Shown here one piece after another: positions 1 to 8,849 of a DNA stretch of 64,000 bases. The DNA is taken from NCBI RefSeq assembly GCF_009882975.1, contig NZ_WTUX01000019.1, positions 427,263-491,262 on the forward strand, given 5' to 3'. Made by a program: the position numbers and the translations under genes. Position 1 is the stretch's first letter, and the number at the start of each line of letters is the position of its first letter. The notes beneath the pieces are model-generated. The model saw only the letters and a list, made by a program, of their open reading frames with translations. It did no database searches and was not told where the DNA came from. This stretch comes from Maritimibacter harenae (lineage in GTDB: Bacteria > Pseudomonadota > Alphaproteobacteria > Rhodobacterales > Rhodobacteraceae).

Positions 1-127
1 CTGCGACCGGGGTTTTCGACAACCCGACGCGGCGGGCCAGCTCCACGATCGGCAGGCGCGCGTTCTGGGTGAGGGCGGACAGGATTTTCCTGTCGACCGC
101 GTCAATCGTATCCATATCGCTCATCAT
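1..127 (-). CDS. putR: Lrp/AsnC-family regulator, N-terminal fragment (probable PutR)
   Basis: Only the first 42 codons are inside the window; the gene runs off the left edge. Reading from the ATG pair at 127/124, the peptide shows the Lrp-type start (D-x-x-D-R-K-I-L-S-A-L, then N-A-R and the helix-turn-helix segment E-L-A-R-R-V-G-L-S). It is transcribed away from putA, with 93 bp between the two starts. In alphaproteobacteria a divergent Lrp-type activator, PutR, controls putA in response to proline; that role is inferred from position. The effector-binding half is not visible. Confidence 0.82.
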   Translation of the reverse strand, partial: MMSDMDTIDAVDRKILSALTQNARLPIVELARRVGLSKTPVA

Positions 128-220
128 TTCAGCCAAAATAAGTCACATCGACTTCAAGATCGCGAAACTCGGGCAATATGTCCAGCGATGTGGTGCTATC
201 CTGCACGAAAGGAGATGCCC

Positions 221-3200
221 ATGCGTGACATGACCCGTACCCCGTTCGCCGAAACGGCCAAGTTCCGACCCGAGGCCGAGATCATCCCCGAGCTGATCGC
301 GGCCGCCGGGTTGTCCTCTGGCGACCGCGCCGCGATCCACCGGCGCGCGGTCGCGCTGGTCCATTCGATCCGTGACGGCGAGCGGCCCGGCATCATGGAA
401 CAGTTCCTTGGCGAATACGGCCTGTCCACCGAGGAAGGCGTGGCGCTGATGTGCCTGGCCGAGGCGCTTCTGCGGGTGCCGGACCCGGAAACCATCGACG
501 CGCTGATCGAGGACAAGATCGCGCCGTCCGACTGGGGCAAGCACGTGGGACAGGCGGCCTCGCCGCTGGTCAACGCCTCGACCTGGGCGCTGCTGCTCAC
601 GGGCCGGGTGCTCGAGGACGGGCAGCGCGGGTTGGCGGGCACGCTGCGCGGCATGGTGCGCCGCCTGGGCGAGCCGGTCATCCGTGTCGCGGTGGGGCAG
701 GCGATGCGCGAAATGGGGCGCCAGTTCGTGCTGGGCGAAACCATCGAAGCCGCGCTCAAGCGCGCCCGCGGGCAGGAGGCCCGCGGCTACACCTATTCCT
801 ACGACATGCTGGGCGAGGCGGCGATGACCGCGCGTGACGCGCGCCGCTATGCCGAAAGCTATTCCAACGCCATCGCGGCGATCGGCGGGGCGGCCACCCA
901 CGGGTCGGTCGCGGACAACCCCGGCATCTCGGTCAAGCTGTCGGCGCTGCATCCGCGCTACGAGGTGGCGCAGGAAGAGCGCGTGCTGGCCGAGGTCGTG
1001 CCGGTGCTGCGCGATCTGACCCGGCAGGCCGCGAAAGCAGGTATCGGGCTCAACATCGACGCCGAGGAACAGGACCGCCTGGCCCTGTCGCTCAAGGTGA
1101 TCGAGGCGGTGCTGGACGACGATGCGCTCGACGGCTGGGACGGCTTCGGCGTGGTCGTTCAGGCCTACGGCAAGCGGGCCGGCACCGTCATCGACTGGCT
1201 CAACGACATCGCCAACCGGCTCGACCGGCGGCTGATGGTGCGCCTGGTGAAAGGCGCCTACTGGGACACCGAGATGAAGCACGCGCAGGTCGAGGGGCAC
1301 CCGGGCTTCCCGCTCTTCACCACCAAGCCCGCGACCGACGTGAGCTACCTCGCGAATGCGCGCAAGCTGATCGGCTATGCCGACCGGCTCTATCCGCAAT
1401 TCGCCACCCACAACGCGCACACCGTGTCGGCGATCCGTCACATGGCGCGCGGCGTGGAGTACGAATTCCAGCGCCTCCACGGTATGGGCGAGTCGCTCTA
1501 CGATATCGTTCTGCGCGATGACGAGGACGCGCGCTGCCGCATCTACGCGCCGGTCGGCGCGCACCGTGATCTGTTGGCCTATCTCGTGCGCCGGCTTCTG
1601 GAGAACGGCGCGAACTCCAGCTTCGTGAACCAGATCGTCGACGAGGACGTGTCGCCCGAAACCATCGCCGCCGACCCGATCACGCAGGTGAGCGAGGTGA
1701 AGCGCGGCGAGGTGCTGTCGCGCCCGTCCGAGATCTTCGCGCCGCGGCGCAATTCCCAGGGCTTCGACCTGACCGACGAGGCGGAACTTGCCCGGATCGA
1801 CGCGGCCCGTGCGACGCATTCGCCGGACGCGGCGCCGATCATCGCATCGGGGGACGGAACCGGGACGACGCGCGACGTGGTGAACCCGGCCACAGGCGAG
1901 CTCGTGGCCAGCGTGACCGAGGCGGATTCCGACACGGTCGACCGTGCGCTTGCGGCCGCGACGCCGTGGAAGGCGTCCCCGAAGGAGCGCGCCGACGTGC
2001 TGCGCCGCGCCGCCGATCTCTATGAAGAGAACTTCGGCCCGATCTTCGCTGTCCTCCACCGCGAGGCGGGCAAGTCGATGGCGGATGCCGTGGGCGAACT
2101 GCGCGAAGCGGTCGACTTCCTGCGCTACTACGCGGGCGAGGGCGAGACGCGCCACGCCCCGGCGCGCGGGGTCTTCGCCGCGATCAGCCCGTGGAACTTC
2201 CCGCTGGCGATCTTCACCGGCCAGATCACCGCGGCGCTCATGGGCGGCAACGCGGTCATCGCCAAGCCCGCCGAGCAGACGCCGCTCATCGCCGCGATGG
2301 CGGTCCGGCTCATGCATGAGGCGGGCGTGCCGCGCGAGGTGCTGCAGCTCCTGCCCGGCGACGGCAAGGTGGGCGCGGCGCTGACCTCGGATGCCCGGGT
2401 GAACGGCGTGGCCTTCACCGGTTCCACCGACACCGCGCAGATCATCCGCCGCGCAATGGCCGAGCACCTCGAGCCCGGCACGCCGCTGATCGCGGAGACC
2501 GGCGGGCTGAACGCGATGATCGTGGATTCCACCGCGCTGCCGGAACAGGCGGTGCGCGACATCGTCGCCTCGGCCTTCCAGTCGGCCGGTCAACGCTGCT
2601 CGGCCCTGCGCTGCCTTTACGTGCAGGAGGACGTTGCCGAGACCCTGATCGAGATGCTGACCGGCGCGATGGACGAGCTTGGCGTGGGCGATCCCTGGCA
2701 TCTGTCCACCGACGTGGGCCCGGTCATCGACGAAGAGGCGCGCGACGGGATCGCGGCCTACCTGGAAGAGCACAAGGCGCGCATTCGACACCAGGTCGCG
2801 GTGCCCGAGACCGGCACGTTCATCCCCCCGACGCTGATCGAAGTCGGCGGGATCTTCGACCTGGAGCGCGAGGTGTTCGGCCCCGTGCTTCACGTGGCGA
2901 CCTTCAAGGCCGACAAGCTCGACCAGGTGATCCGCGACGTCAACGCGCGCGGCTTCGGGCTGACCTTCGGCCTGCATACCCGTATCGACAGCCGGGTCGA
3001 GGACGTGGCCCGGGCGATCCGGGTCGGCAACGCCTATGTCAACCGCAACCAGATCGGCGCCATCGTGGGCAGCCAGCCCTTCGGGGGCGAGGGGCTTTCG
3101 GGCACCGGTCCGAAGGCCGGGGGGCCGAACTACCTGGCCCGCTTCACGGGGGCCGCCGTCGATCCGGTCGGGGCACGCTGGTCCGGCGAAGCCGACCACC

Positions 3201-3634
3201 GGGAGATCGGGCGCGCCCTGGGCGGGTTCGAGGAACGGGTCGTGGCCGAGCGGTTGATGCCGGGTCCGACCGGCGAGCTCAACCGTTTCACCGAATGGAC
3301 CCGTCCGCCGGTGCTCTGCCTCGGGCCCGGGGCGCAGGCCGCGAAGTCGCAGGCCGAGGCGATCCGCGCGCTTGGCGGGGAGGCGGTGGAACTCACCGGC
3401 ACGCTCAAGCCCGAAGCACTCGCGGTGCTCGACGGCTTCTCCGGCGCGATCTGGTGGGGCGATGCCGACACGGCGCGCGCCTATGAAAAGCAGCTCGCCC
3501 GGCGCGAGGGGCCGATCCTGCCACTCGTCACCGGGGCGCCCGATCGGGGGCATGCCGTTCACGAGCGCCACCTGTGCGTCGACACGACCGCCGCGGGTGG
3601 TAACGCGGAATTGCTCGCCAAGTCGGGCGGATAG
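221..3634 (+). CDS. putA: Bifunctional proline dehydrogenase / L-glutamate gamma-semialdehyde dehydrogenase
   Basis: Oxidises proline to glutamate in two steps: FAD-dependent proline dehydrogenase in the N-terminal half, NAD-dependent aldehyde dehydrogenase in the C-terminal half. The 1137-aa product has the aldehyde dehydrogenase signature S-P-W-N-F-P, the general base Glu759 in A-E-T-G-G and the catalytic Cys793 in G-Q-R-C-S. The C-terminal ~150 residues match the extra domain of long type-B PutA proteins. It lacks the N-terminal ribbon-helix-helix of the autorepressing E. coli protein, which fits regulation by the divergent Lrp-type gene. Start chosen at 221 because GGAG lies 6 bp upstream; the frame is open to 188. 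Very secure call. Confidence 0.97.
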   Translation: MRDMTRTPFAETAKFRPEAEIIPELIAAAGLSSGDRAAIHRRAVALVHSIRDGERPGIMEQFLGEYGLSTEEGVALMCLAEALLRVPDPETIDALIEDKIAPSDWGKHVGQAASPLVNASTWALLLTGRVLEDGQRGLAGTLRGMVRRLGEPVIRVAVGQAMREMGRQFVLGETIEAALKRARGQEARGYTYSYDMLGEAAMTARDARRYAESYSNAIAAIGGAATHGSVADNPGISVKLSALHPRYEVAQEERVLAEVVPVLRDLTRQAAKAGIGLNIDAEEQDRLALSLKVIEAVLDDDALDGWDGFGVVVQAYGKRAGTVIDWLNDIANRLDRRLMVRLVKGAYWDTEMKHAQVEGHPGFPLFTTKPATDVSYLANARKLIGYADRLYPQFATHNAHTVSAIRHMARGVEYEFQRLHGMGESLYDIVLRDDEDARCRIYAPVGAHRDLLAYLVRRLLENGANSSFVNQIVDEDVSPETIAADPITQVSEVKRGEVLSRPSEIFAPRRNSQGFDLTDEAELARIDAARATHSPDAAPIIASGDGTGTTRDVVNPATGELVASVTEADSDTVDRALAAATPWKASPKERADVLRRAADLYEENFGPIFAVLHREAGKSMADAVGELREAVDFLRYYAGEGETRHAPARGVFAAISPWNFPLAIFTGQITAALMGGNAVIAKPAEQTPLIAAMAVRLMHEAGVPREVLQLLPGDGKVGAALTSDARVNGVAFTGSTDTAQIIRRAMAEHLEPGTPLIAETGGLNAMIVDSTALPEQAVRDIVASAFQSAGQRCSALRCLYVQEDVAETLIEMLTGAMDELGVGDPWHLSTDVGPVIDEEARDGIAAYLEEHKARIRHQVAVPETGTFIPPTLIEVGGIFDLEREVFGPVLHVATFKADKLDQVIRDVNARGFGLTFGLHTRIDSRVEDVARAIRVGNAYVNRNQIGAIVGSQPFGGEGLSGTGPKAGGPNYLARFTGAAVDPVGARWSGEADHREIGRALGGFEERVVAERLMPGPTGELNRFTEWTRPPVLCLGPGAQAAKSQAEAIRALGGEAVELTGTLKPEALAVLDGFSGAIWWGDADTARAYEKQLARREGPILPLVTGAPDRGHAVHERHLCVDTTAAGGNAELLAKSGG

Positions 3635-3694
3635 GGGAACCATCGCGGGCCCGGGCGGTTAGACTGGCAACATGTCGCAACATGGTCAGGGTCA

Positions 3695-4627
3695 ATGCTG
3701 CTTCGGACCGACGCCCCTGTCCTTGCCAACACGCATGCCGTGATCAACACCCGGTCGGGGCGCAATGGAGGCACGGACATCACGAACGCACTCGTGCGCA
3801 ACGTCGCCACTGCTGGCGGGCGCATGACGCTGCACGTCGATGAACAGGGCGGGTCGGTCGAGAAGCTGACCCGCCGCGCGGTGCGCGCGGGGGCGAGCGC
3901 CGTGGTCGCCGTGGGCGGTGACGGAACGGTCTGCGGCGTGGCCAATGCGTTGGCGGGCACCGGCGTCCCGATGGGCGTCGTTCCGTTGGGCACTTTCAAC
4001 TATTTCGCCCGTGCGCTGGGCATCCCCGAGGACCTCGACGGCGCGCTCGAGGTGATCTGCGAGGGCCGTTCACGCCCCGCCCACGTGGGCCGGATCAACG
4101 ACCGCGTGTTTCTCAACAACACCTCGATCGGCGTCTATTCCGCGATCCTGAAGCAGCGCGAGGATACCTACCGGCAGTTCGGCCGTTCGCGCACGGCGGC
4201 CTATTGGTCGGTGGTGCGCGCGCTGGTCCAGTTCTACGACCCGATGACCATGCGCGTGGAGGTGGACGGCAAGCCGCTGTCGGTGCGCACGCCGCTCGCC
4301 TTCGTGGGCAATTCCGCCTACCAGCTCGACCGGTTCGCGCTGCAGGGGGCCGACGCGGTGCGCGACGGGCAGCTCGCGCTCTTCATCGCCGACGACGTGG
4401 GCCGATGGGGGCTGGTGCGCCACGCGATGAAGCTTGCCGCCCGCCGGATGCAGGAAGGGCGGGATTTCCGCGTCGTCACCGGGCGCGACTTCGTGATCGA
4501 CCCCGGCCGGCGCAAGCGGCTTGTCGTGCGCGACGGGGAAAAGGAACCGATGCGCGGCCCCTACAGGGTGCGCATCGACGAGAATGCGCTGGACGTCATC
4601 CAGCCGGTTTCGCACGCTGAGGCATGA
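3695..4627 (+). CDS. Diacylglycerol/sphingosine kinase-like protein (YegS/DAGK family)
   Basis: A 310-aa protein with the lipid kinase catalytic fold: the nucleotide-binding motif V-G-G-D-G-T near residue 71, followed by P-L-G-T-F-N-Y-F-A-R. These are the two diagnostic motifs of the DAGK catalytic domain. Such enzymes phosphorylate diacylglycerol or related lipids at the membrane; the substrate cannot be read from sequence. Its last 4 bases overlap the start of the phosphoesterase gene (ATGA), so the two are probably co-translated. Start ATG at 3695 follows a weak CAGGG ribosome site. Confidence 0.85.
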   Translation: MLLRTDAPVLANTHAVINTRSGRNGGTDITNALVRNVATAGGRMTLHVDEQGGSVEKLTRRAVRAGASAVVAVGGDGTVCGVANALAGTGVPMGVVPLGTFNYFARALGIPEDLDGALEVICEGRSRPAHVGRINDRVFLNNTSIGVYSAILKQREDTYRQFGRSRTAAYWSVVRALVQFYDPMTMRVEVDGKPLSVRTPLAFVGNSAYQLDRFALQGADAVRDGQLALFIADDVGRWGLVRHAMKLAARRMQEGRDFRVVTGRDFVIDPGRRKRLVVRDGEKEPMRGPYRVRIDENALDVIQPVSHAEA

Positions 4628-5460
4628 GCCGACTTGTCCACCTGTCCGACCTGCACTTCGGCCGTGCGCGGCCCGAGTTGCTGGCCCCGCTGTCCGCGGC
4701 GATCCGCGCGGCCGATCCCGACCTGGTGGTCGTCTCGGGCGACCTGACCCAACGGGCGCGCAGCCGTGAATTCGCGGCAGCCCGTCAGTTCCTCGACGGG
4801 CTGGGGGCGCGGTGGCTGTCGGTACCGGGCAACCACGACATCCCGCTCTACCAGCCGTGGGACCGGATGCTCGCGCCCTTCCGCAAATACCGCGAGAATA
4901 TCGCGCTGGATCTCGAACCGGTCCACGAGGGGCCCGACTACCAGGTCGCGGGGCTCAACACCGTCGACCGTTTCGCAGGGCAACGCGGCCGGGCGCGCGG
5001 GCACGCGGTCCGGCGTATCTGCGGGCTCCTGGGGCAGGGGGACGCGCAGCGCTTCGACATCGTCGTGGCGCACCACCCGTTCGAACAGGACAAGTCCAGC
5101 CACAAGAAACCCATGCGCCGTGCGGAGCCGATGTTGGAAAAGTTATCGTCGGCGGGCGCCCATGTCGTGCTCTCGGGCCATCTGCACATGTGGCACACCG
5201 GCCCGTTCCTGACCCGGGCGGGTCGGACCGGCCCGATCCAGGTGCACGCGGGCACCAGCCTGTCGAGCCGCCTGCGCGGCGAGGTGAACGACTTCGCCGT
5301 GCTCGACATCGAGGGCCACTGGCTCACGGTGACGCGCATGGCGGTCGGGTCGGAGAGCACCGAGTTCAAGCAGCGCACGGTCGCGCGGTTCAAGCGCGAC
5401 GGGGCCGGGCTGGTCCCGGCGCCGGGATCAGAAATCGACGGTGACGCCGGGGAGCTTTAG
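4624..5460 (+). CDS. Calcineurin-like metallophosphoesterase
   Basis: 278 aa with the complete metal-binding set of the calcineurin-like phosphoesterase fold in order: D-L-H-F-G near residue 9, G-D-L-T-Q, G-N-H-D, a H-H-P-F segment and the G-H-L-H motif. Related proteins (CpdA/Icc) cleave cyclic nucleotides, others act on phospholipids; the coupling to an upstream lipid-kinase-like gene with a 4-bp overlap slightly favours a lipid or lipid-headgroup role, but this is inference. The 3' end overlaps the convergent mipZ gene by 33 bp. Confidence 0.85.
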   Translation: MSRLVHLSDLHFGRARPELLAPLSAAIRAADPDLVVVSGDLTQRARSREFAAARQFLDGLGARWLSVPGNHDIPLYQPWDRMLAPFRKYRENIALDLEPVHEGPDYQVAGLNTVDRFAGQRGRARGHAVRRICGLLGQGDAQRFDIVVAHHPFEQDKSSHKKPMRRAEPMLEKLSSAGAHVVLSGHLHMWHTGPFLTRAGRTGPIQVHAGTSLSSRLRGEVNDFAVLDIEGHWLTVTRMAVGSESTEFKQRTVARFKRDGAGLVPAPGSEIDGDAGEL

Positions 5461-6240
5461 CTCTTTCATCAGGTCGCGCAGCTCCTGGCGGGCGGCGACG
5501 TTCGAGATGTTCATCTGGCCGGACACGCCGATGTCGCGCAGGTCGAGAAGCGTGAGGCCACGCGGGAAGAGTTCGCGGAAGATGACGCGTTCGTTGAACC
5601 CCGGCGCGGTGCGGAACCCGATCCGGCGCGACAGGTTGGCCAGCGCTTCGCCCATCTTCTTCTTGTTGTGCATCGCCTGCGCGCCCAGCCGGTTGCGCAC
5701 GACGACCCAGTCGATCGGTTTCAGACCGGCCTGCGCGCGCAGCTGGCGGGCGTTCCAGACCATCTCGGAGTAGACCGAGGGACCCAGCACCTTGCCGGTC
5801 TCGCCATCCACGTGGGCCAGCAGGTCGAAGTCGACGAAACTGTCGTTGAGCGGCGTGATCAGCGTGTCGGCCAGCGTGTGGGCGACCTGGCTCAGGCGCG
5901 TGTGCGAGCCCGGGCAGTCGATCAGGATGAAATCCGAATTGGCCTCGAGCTCGGCCACCGCCTGGCTCAGGCGGCGGTCGTAGGGGTTCTCACCGTCCTC
6001 GAGCGTGCCGGGGTCGATCTCCGGCAGTTCGTGATAGACCGGCGAGGCGAGCGGCACGCCTTCCTTTTCGATCGTGGCGGTTCGATTGGCCATGTAGCGC
6101 CCGAAGGTGCGCTGGCGCAGGTCGAGGTCCAGGACCCCCACGCGATGCCCCAGCCGGGCCAGCGCCGTGGCCACATGCATTGAGACGGTCGACTTCCCAG
6201 CCCCGCCCTTTTCGTTGCCGACGACGATGATATGCGCCAC
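5428..6240 (-). CDS. mipZ: Division-plane positioning ATPase MipZ (ParA family)
   Basis: 270-aa ParA/MinD-type ATPase. The deviant Walker A (K-G-G-A-G-K-S-T) is at residues 11-18, with the signature Lys11; a long MipZ-type insert (R-T-F-G-R-Y-M-A-N-R) follows the first D-L-D-L strand, and D-C-P-G-S marks switch II. In Caulobacter and other alphaproteobacteria MipZ forms a gradient from the ParB-bound poles and keeps FtsZ at mid-cell. The gene stands alone, convergent with the phosphoesterase. A 20-bp perfect inverted repeat lies 46 bp upstream of the start. Confidence 0.93.
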   Translation of the reverse strand: MAHIIVVGNEKGGAGKSTVSMHVATALARLGHRVGVLDLDLRQRTFGRYMANRTATIEKEGVPLASPVYHELPEIDPGTLEDGENPYDRRLSQAVAELEANSDFILIDCPGSHTRLSQVAHTLADTLITPLNDSFVDFDLLAHVDGETGKVLGPSVYSEMVWNARQLRAQAGLKPIDWVVVRNRLGAQAMHNKKKMGEALANLSRRIGFRTAPGFNERVIFRELFPRGLTLLDLRDIGVSGQMNISNVAARQELRDLMKELKLPGVTVDF

Positions 6241-6285
6241 GCCCGTTCCCTAACTGTCCCGATGATGCGCCTTATCTGGCGCTTT

Positions 6286-6305
6286 CGCACACTATATTGT
6301 GTGCG
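6286..6305. promoter_or_regulatory. Perfect inverted repeat upstream of mipZ
   Basis: CGCACAC-TATATT-GTGTGCG: 7-bp arms around a 6-bp AT centre, 46 bp upstream of the mipZ start. On the minus strand the centre supplies a TATAGT-like -10 hexamer, so a protein bound here would sit on the mipZ promoter. It could also serve the 3' end of the convergently placed permease gene, whose stop is 21 bp away, but there is no T-tract. The regulator is unknown. Confidence 0.45.
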
Positions 6306-6325
6306 GTCGGGAGATGGAAGGAGAC

Positions 6326-7501
6326 TCACTCCACCGGTTGCCCGAATATCGCGATGGCGAGGCCGAGAAGAGACAGGGCGGCGAAGGTCCAGCGGCGTGC
6401 GCCGGTCGCGCCGCGCGCCGCGATGAAGGCCTGCACCGCGTAGTAGGCCGCGAAGGCGCGCGAGGCGTAGACGATGATCTCGAACACGTCCGAGGTCCAG
6501 GTCAGCGCAAGCCCGATGATCCCGACGAAGAGATAGGCCTGCCGGGCGGTCACGTGGTGCCGCGTGAGCTCTGCGAAGAGCCCGCCGGAGCCGCCCGTGT
6601 CGGCCACGGCGGCCGAAAATTGCGCGGCAAGCGCGGCCACCACGAGGAGGTAGGGCAGCACCGGGGCCACCTGGCGCATCATGTCGATGATCGCGGTCTC
6701 GGACACGTCCGCGCCGCCGGGTTCGAAGGTGTAGGCGACGAAGAGGATGTAGATCATGTAGATCAGGCTCGCGAGGAGCTGCGCCCACCGCATCGACACG
6801 ATCCGCGTGCGCGCGCCGTATTCGTCGCCCAGGTAGCGCGAGGTTTCGAAGCCCTGGACGGTGACGACCAGCCCGAAGGCCAGCGTGAGCGCGGCCCAAC
6901 CGCTGACCTCTGGCGTGCCGACATGGAAATCACCCGCGCGCAGGGCGACCCAGTTGAACTGGGCGAGCCCGGCGAAGAGCCCGCCGATGATGGCGAGCTT
7001 CACGGTGACGGAGCCGTATTCCAATGCCTCCAGCATCGCGAAGCCGCGGGTCACGCCCACGCCGAGAATCAACAGGTAGATCGCGGTGGTCACGAGCCGG
7101 GCGGCGAACTGCGTGTCGACCGGCGTGAGGTTCACCGCGAAGGCACCGAAGAGGTTCAGGTAATAGGCGACGGAAATGGTGAGCGCGAAGCCCAGGAGCG
7201 CGGAGGCCAGGTTTTCGGCCCGCGTCGTCTCGCGCGCCGAATCCTCGGCGATGCGCGCGATGTTGAAGCGCACGGCGGAGCCGAAGCCCCAGGCCGCGAG
7301 GCACAGCGCGGCCATGACGAGGGGCGCCCAGCCGCCGTAGGAATGTTCCAGGATCGGTCCGAGGACGAGGAAGCCCGAGCCGATGATCGAGGCCAGCGGC
7401 GTGATCATCGCGCGCCAGGTGTCGAGCCGGCGCAGGCGGGGGAGCCACAGAAGCCCCGCGACCACGAGCACGCTCAGCCCGATTGCGATGTTCAGCCCCA
7501 T
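6326..7501 (-). CDS. Multi-pass membrane transporter of the amino acid permease (APC/LeuT-fold) type
   Basis: 391 aa, almost entirely hydrophobic, with roughly 11 predicted membrane segments. The early segment I-I-G-S-G-F-L-V-L-G resembles the broken first helix of APC-superfamily permeases, where the backbone binds substrate. Substrate unknown. It ends 85 bp before the mipZ start on the same strand; upstream is the rpmE terminator, so it probably has its own promoter. The family name is by overall pattern, not by a decisive motif, so an uncharacterised membrane protein remains possible. Confidence 0.6.
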   Translation of the reverse strand: MGLNIAIGLSVLVVAGLLWLPRLRRLDTWRAMITPLASIIGSGFLVLGPILEHSYGGWAPLVMAALCLAAWGFGSAVRFNIARIAEDSARETTRAENLASALLGFALTISVAYYLNLFGAFAVNLTPVDTQFAARLVTTAIYLLILGVGVTRGFAMLEALEYGSVTVKLAIIGGLFAGLAQFNWVALRAGDFHVGTPEVSGWAALTLAFGLVVTVQGFETSRYLGDEYGARTRIVSMRWAQLLASLIYMIYILFVAYTFEPGGADVSETAIIDMMRQVAPVLPYLLVVAALAAQFSAAVADTGGSGGLFAELTRHHVTARQAYLFVGIIGLALTWTSDVFEIIVYASRAFAAYYAVQAFIAARGATGARRWTFAALSLLGLAIAIFGQPVE

Positions 7502-7625
7502 TCAGGTCTCACCCCAGTCGCCCCGTTCGCCAACAGGAGTGTTGCCAATCGCCGCGAAGCGCAAGCGGGAAGGCGTGGGGCCTGCGTTGGCCTGCCGGGC
7601 GCAATAGGATTTTTCGAACATTCAA

Positions 7626-7656
7626 ACGAAAAACGCCGCCCCGAGGGGCGGCGTTT
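7626..7656 (-). terminator. Rho-independent terminator of the rplS-rpmE unit
   Basis: On the minus strand an AAACGCCGCCCC / GGGGCGGCGTTT stem with a 2-base TC loop region ends in a T-rich run (TTTTTCG), 22 bp past the rpmE stop codon. The stem is nearly perfect over 11-12 bp. Strong intrinsic terminator. Confidence 0.9.
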
Positions 7657-7677
7657 CCATCACATATGCGATCTCGA

Positions 7678-7899
7678 TCAGAAGCCGAGGCCGGCATACT
7701 TGTTCTTGAAGCGCGACACGCGGCCACCGGTGTCCATCAGGCGGGAGTTCCCGCCGGTCCAGGCCGGGTGCGCGGAGGGGTCGATGTCGAGCGACAGCGT
7801 GTCGCCTTCGGCGCCCCAGGTCGATTTCATCTGAACCACGGTGCCATCGGTCAGCTTGACGTCGATGACGTGGTAGTCGGGATGGGTATCCTTTTTCAT
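7678..7899 (-). CDS. rpmE: 50S ribosomal protein bL31
   Basis: 73-aa bL31 with the family start [10 protein letters not shown] and the W-T-G-G / G-R-V-x-R-F core. It contains no cysteine, so it is the zinc-free (C-minus) form, expected to bind the large subunit independently of zinc supply. Eleven base pairs downstream of rplS on the same strand, and followed by a strong terminator: the two ribosomal genes form one unit. Confidence 0.96.
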   Translation of the reverse strand: MKKDTHPDYHVIDVKLTDGTVVQMKSTWGAEGDTLSLDIDPSAHPAWTGGNSRLMDTGGRVSRFKNKYAGLGF

Positions 7900-7910
7900 C
7901 TCGCGTCTCC

Positions 7911-8288
7911 TCAGGCTTCTTTGCGCGGCTTGTAGGTGGTGTCTTCCGCGATACGGGCCGATTTGCCGCGACGCGAGCGCAGGTAGTAGAGCTTGGCGCG
8001 GCGGACACGGCCGCGGCGCACGACTTCGATGTGCTCGATGTTGGTCGAGTAGAGCGGGAACACGCGTTCCACGCCTTCACCGAAGGAAATCTTGCGGACG
8101 GTGAACGAACCGGCGATGCCCGCGCCGTTCTTGCGGCTGATGCACACGCCTTCGAAGTTCTGCACGCGGGTCCGCGTGCCTTCGGTCACCTTGTAGCCGA
8201 CACGCACGGTGTCGCCCGCCTTGAAGTCCGGGATGGACTTGCCGAGCTCGGCGATCTGCTCGGCTTCCAGTTCTGCGATAAGGTCCAT
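7911..8288 (-). CDS. rplS: 50S ribosomal protein bL19
   Basis: 125-aa bL19, placed at the 30S-50S interface. Recognisable blocks are [14 protein letters not shown]-x-F-E-G-V-C-I and the conserved C-terminal [14 protein letters not shown] segment. It heads the rplS-rpmE unit. A sigma-70-type promoter about 220 bp upstream implies a long untranslated leader. Confidence 0.97.
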   Translation of the reverse strand: MDLIAELEAEQIAELGKSIPDFKAGDTVRVGYKVTEGTRTRVQNFEGVCISRKNGAGIAGSFTVRKISFGEGVERVFPLYSTNIEHIEVVRRGRVRRAKLYYLRSRRGKSARIAEDTTYKPRKEA

Positions 8289-8483
8289 GGGACCACTCCT
8301 ATTTTGCTCACGGTTGTCCCGCGAAGGTGTTCGCGCCTCAGAGCTCCGGTCTTCGTCTGGGTCCGCGTCTTACCCCAATGGCGCGCGCCCCCCGGAGGGT
8401 TCAGGACACTGTTCCTTATGTCGCGCTGTCCGCCGACCTGCCCACCGAAGACGCGGGTGCCAAAGCATTGGACAACGACCCGA

Positions 8484-8499
8484 TCACCCCATCGGGGTG
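8484..8499 (-). other. Stem-loop in the predicted rplS leader
   Basis: CACCCC-ATCG-GGGTG type hairpin about 10-20 bases past the predicted transcription start of the rplS transcript. Short but GC-only stem. Its position in a roughly 215-nt leader of a ribosomal protein gene suggests, but does not prove, a control element. Confidence 0.35.
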
Positions 8500-8511
8500 C
8501 CGGACGGGCTG

Positions 8512-8540
8512 CGTATAAGTGCAGATTCGGTTTCGATCAA
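8512..8540 (-). promoter_or_regulatory. Probable sigma-70 promoter for rplS-rpmE
   Basis: On the minus strand: -35 TTGATC (8540-8535), exactly 17 bp of spacer, and -10 TATACG (8517-8512). Transcription would start near 8505 and leave a leader of about 215 nt before the bL19 start codon. It sits in the 276-bp gap after the upstream acetyltransferase gene, which otherwise contains no gene. Confidence 0.55.
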
Positions 8541-8564
8541 GTGCTTTGAGCGGCTTTGCGCCCT

Positions 8565-8849
8565 TTATTTCATGACGTCGGACCACTCCGGGTGGCGCGC
8601 GTATTGGGCGCGCACGAAGGGGCAGAGCGGCACGATGGTGAAGCCCTGCGCCCGGGCGTCCGCGACCAGCGCCTCGACAAGCGCCTGTCCCACGCCGCGC
8701 CCTTTCAGGGCCTCGGGCACGCCGGTGTGGTCGGCGATCACCGACACGGACCCGAGGCGCGAGAAAGTCAGCTCCGCCTCGTGGCCGTCCACCACGGCGA
8801 CGTAGCGCCCCTTGGTTTCCCCGTCTTCGCGGGTGATCTCGATGCTCAT
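8565..8849 (-). CDS. Small GNAT-family N-acetyltransferase
   Basis: 94-aa minimal GNAT domain of the COG2388 (YjdJ-like) type. The acetyl-CoA loop is seen as L-K-G-R-G-V-G-Q-A-L-V, preceded by the strand V-I-A-D-H-T-G-V-P and followed by I-V-P-L-C-P-F-V. Start taken at 8849 because it overlaps the stop of the preceding CDGSH gene by 4 bp (ATGA-type coupling) and gives family length; the frame stays open further upstream but antisense of nothing useful. The pairing of this YjdJ-type domain with a YjdI/CDGSH iron-sulfur protein mirrors the yjdI-yjdJ pair of enterobacteria. Substrate unknown. Confidence 0.85.
   Translation of the reverse strand: MSIEITREDGETKGRYVAVVDGHEAELTFSRLGSVSVIADHTGVPEALKGRGVGQALVEALVADARAQGFTIVPLCPFVRAQYARHPEWSDVMK

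Noticed and set aside
143-3643. Very long minus-strand open frame opposite putA
   Set aside because: It is the antisense shadow of a GC-rich gene; its protein is Arg/His/Gly-rich without motifs, while the plus frame encodes a full PutA.
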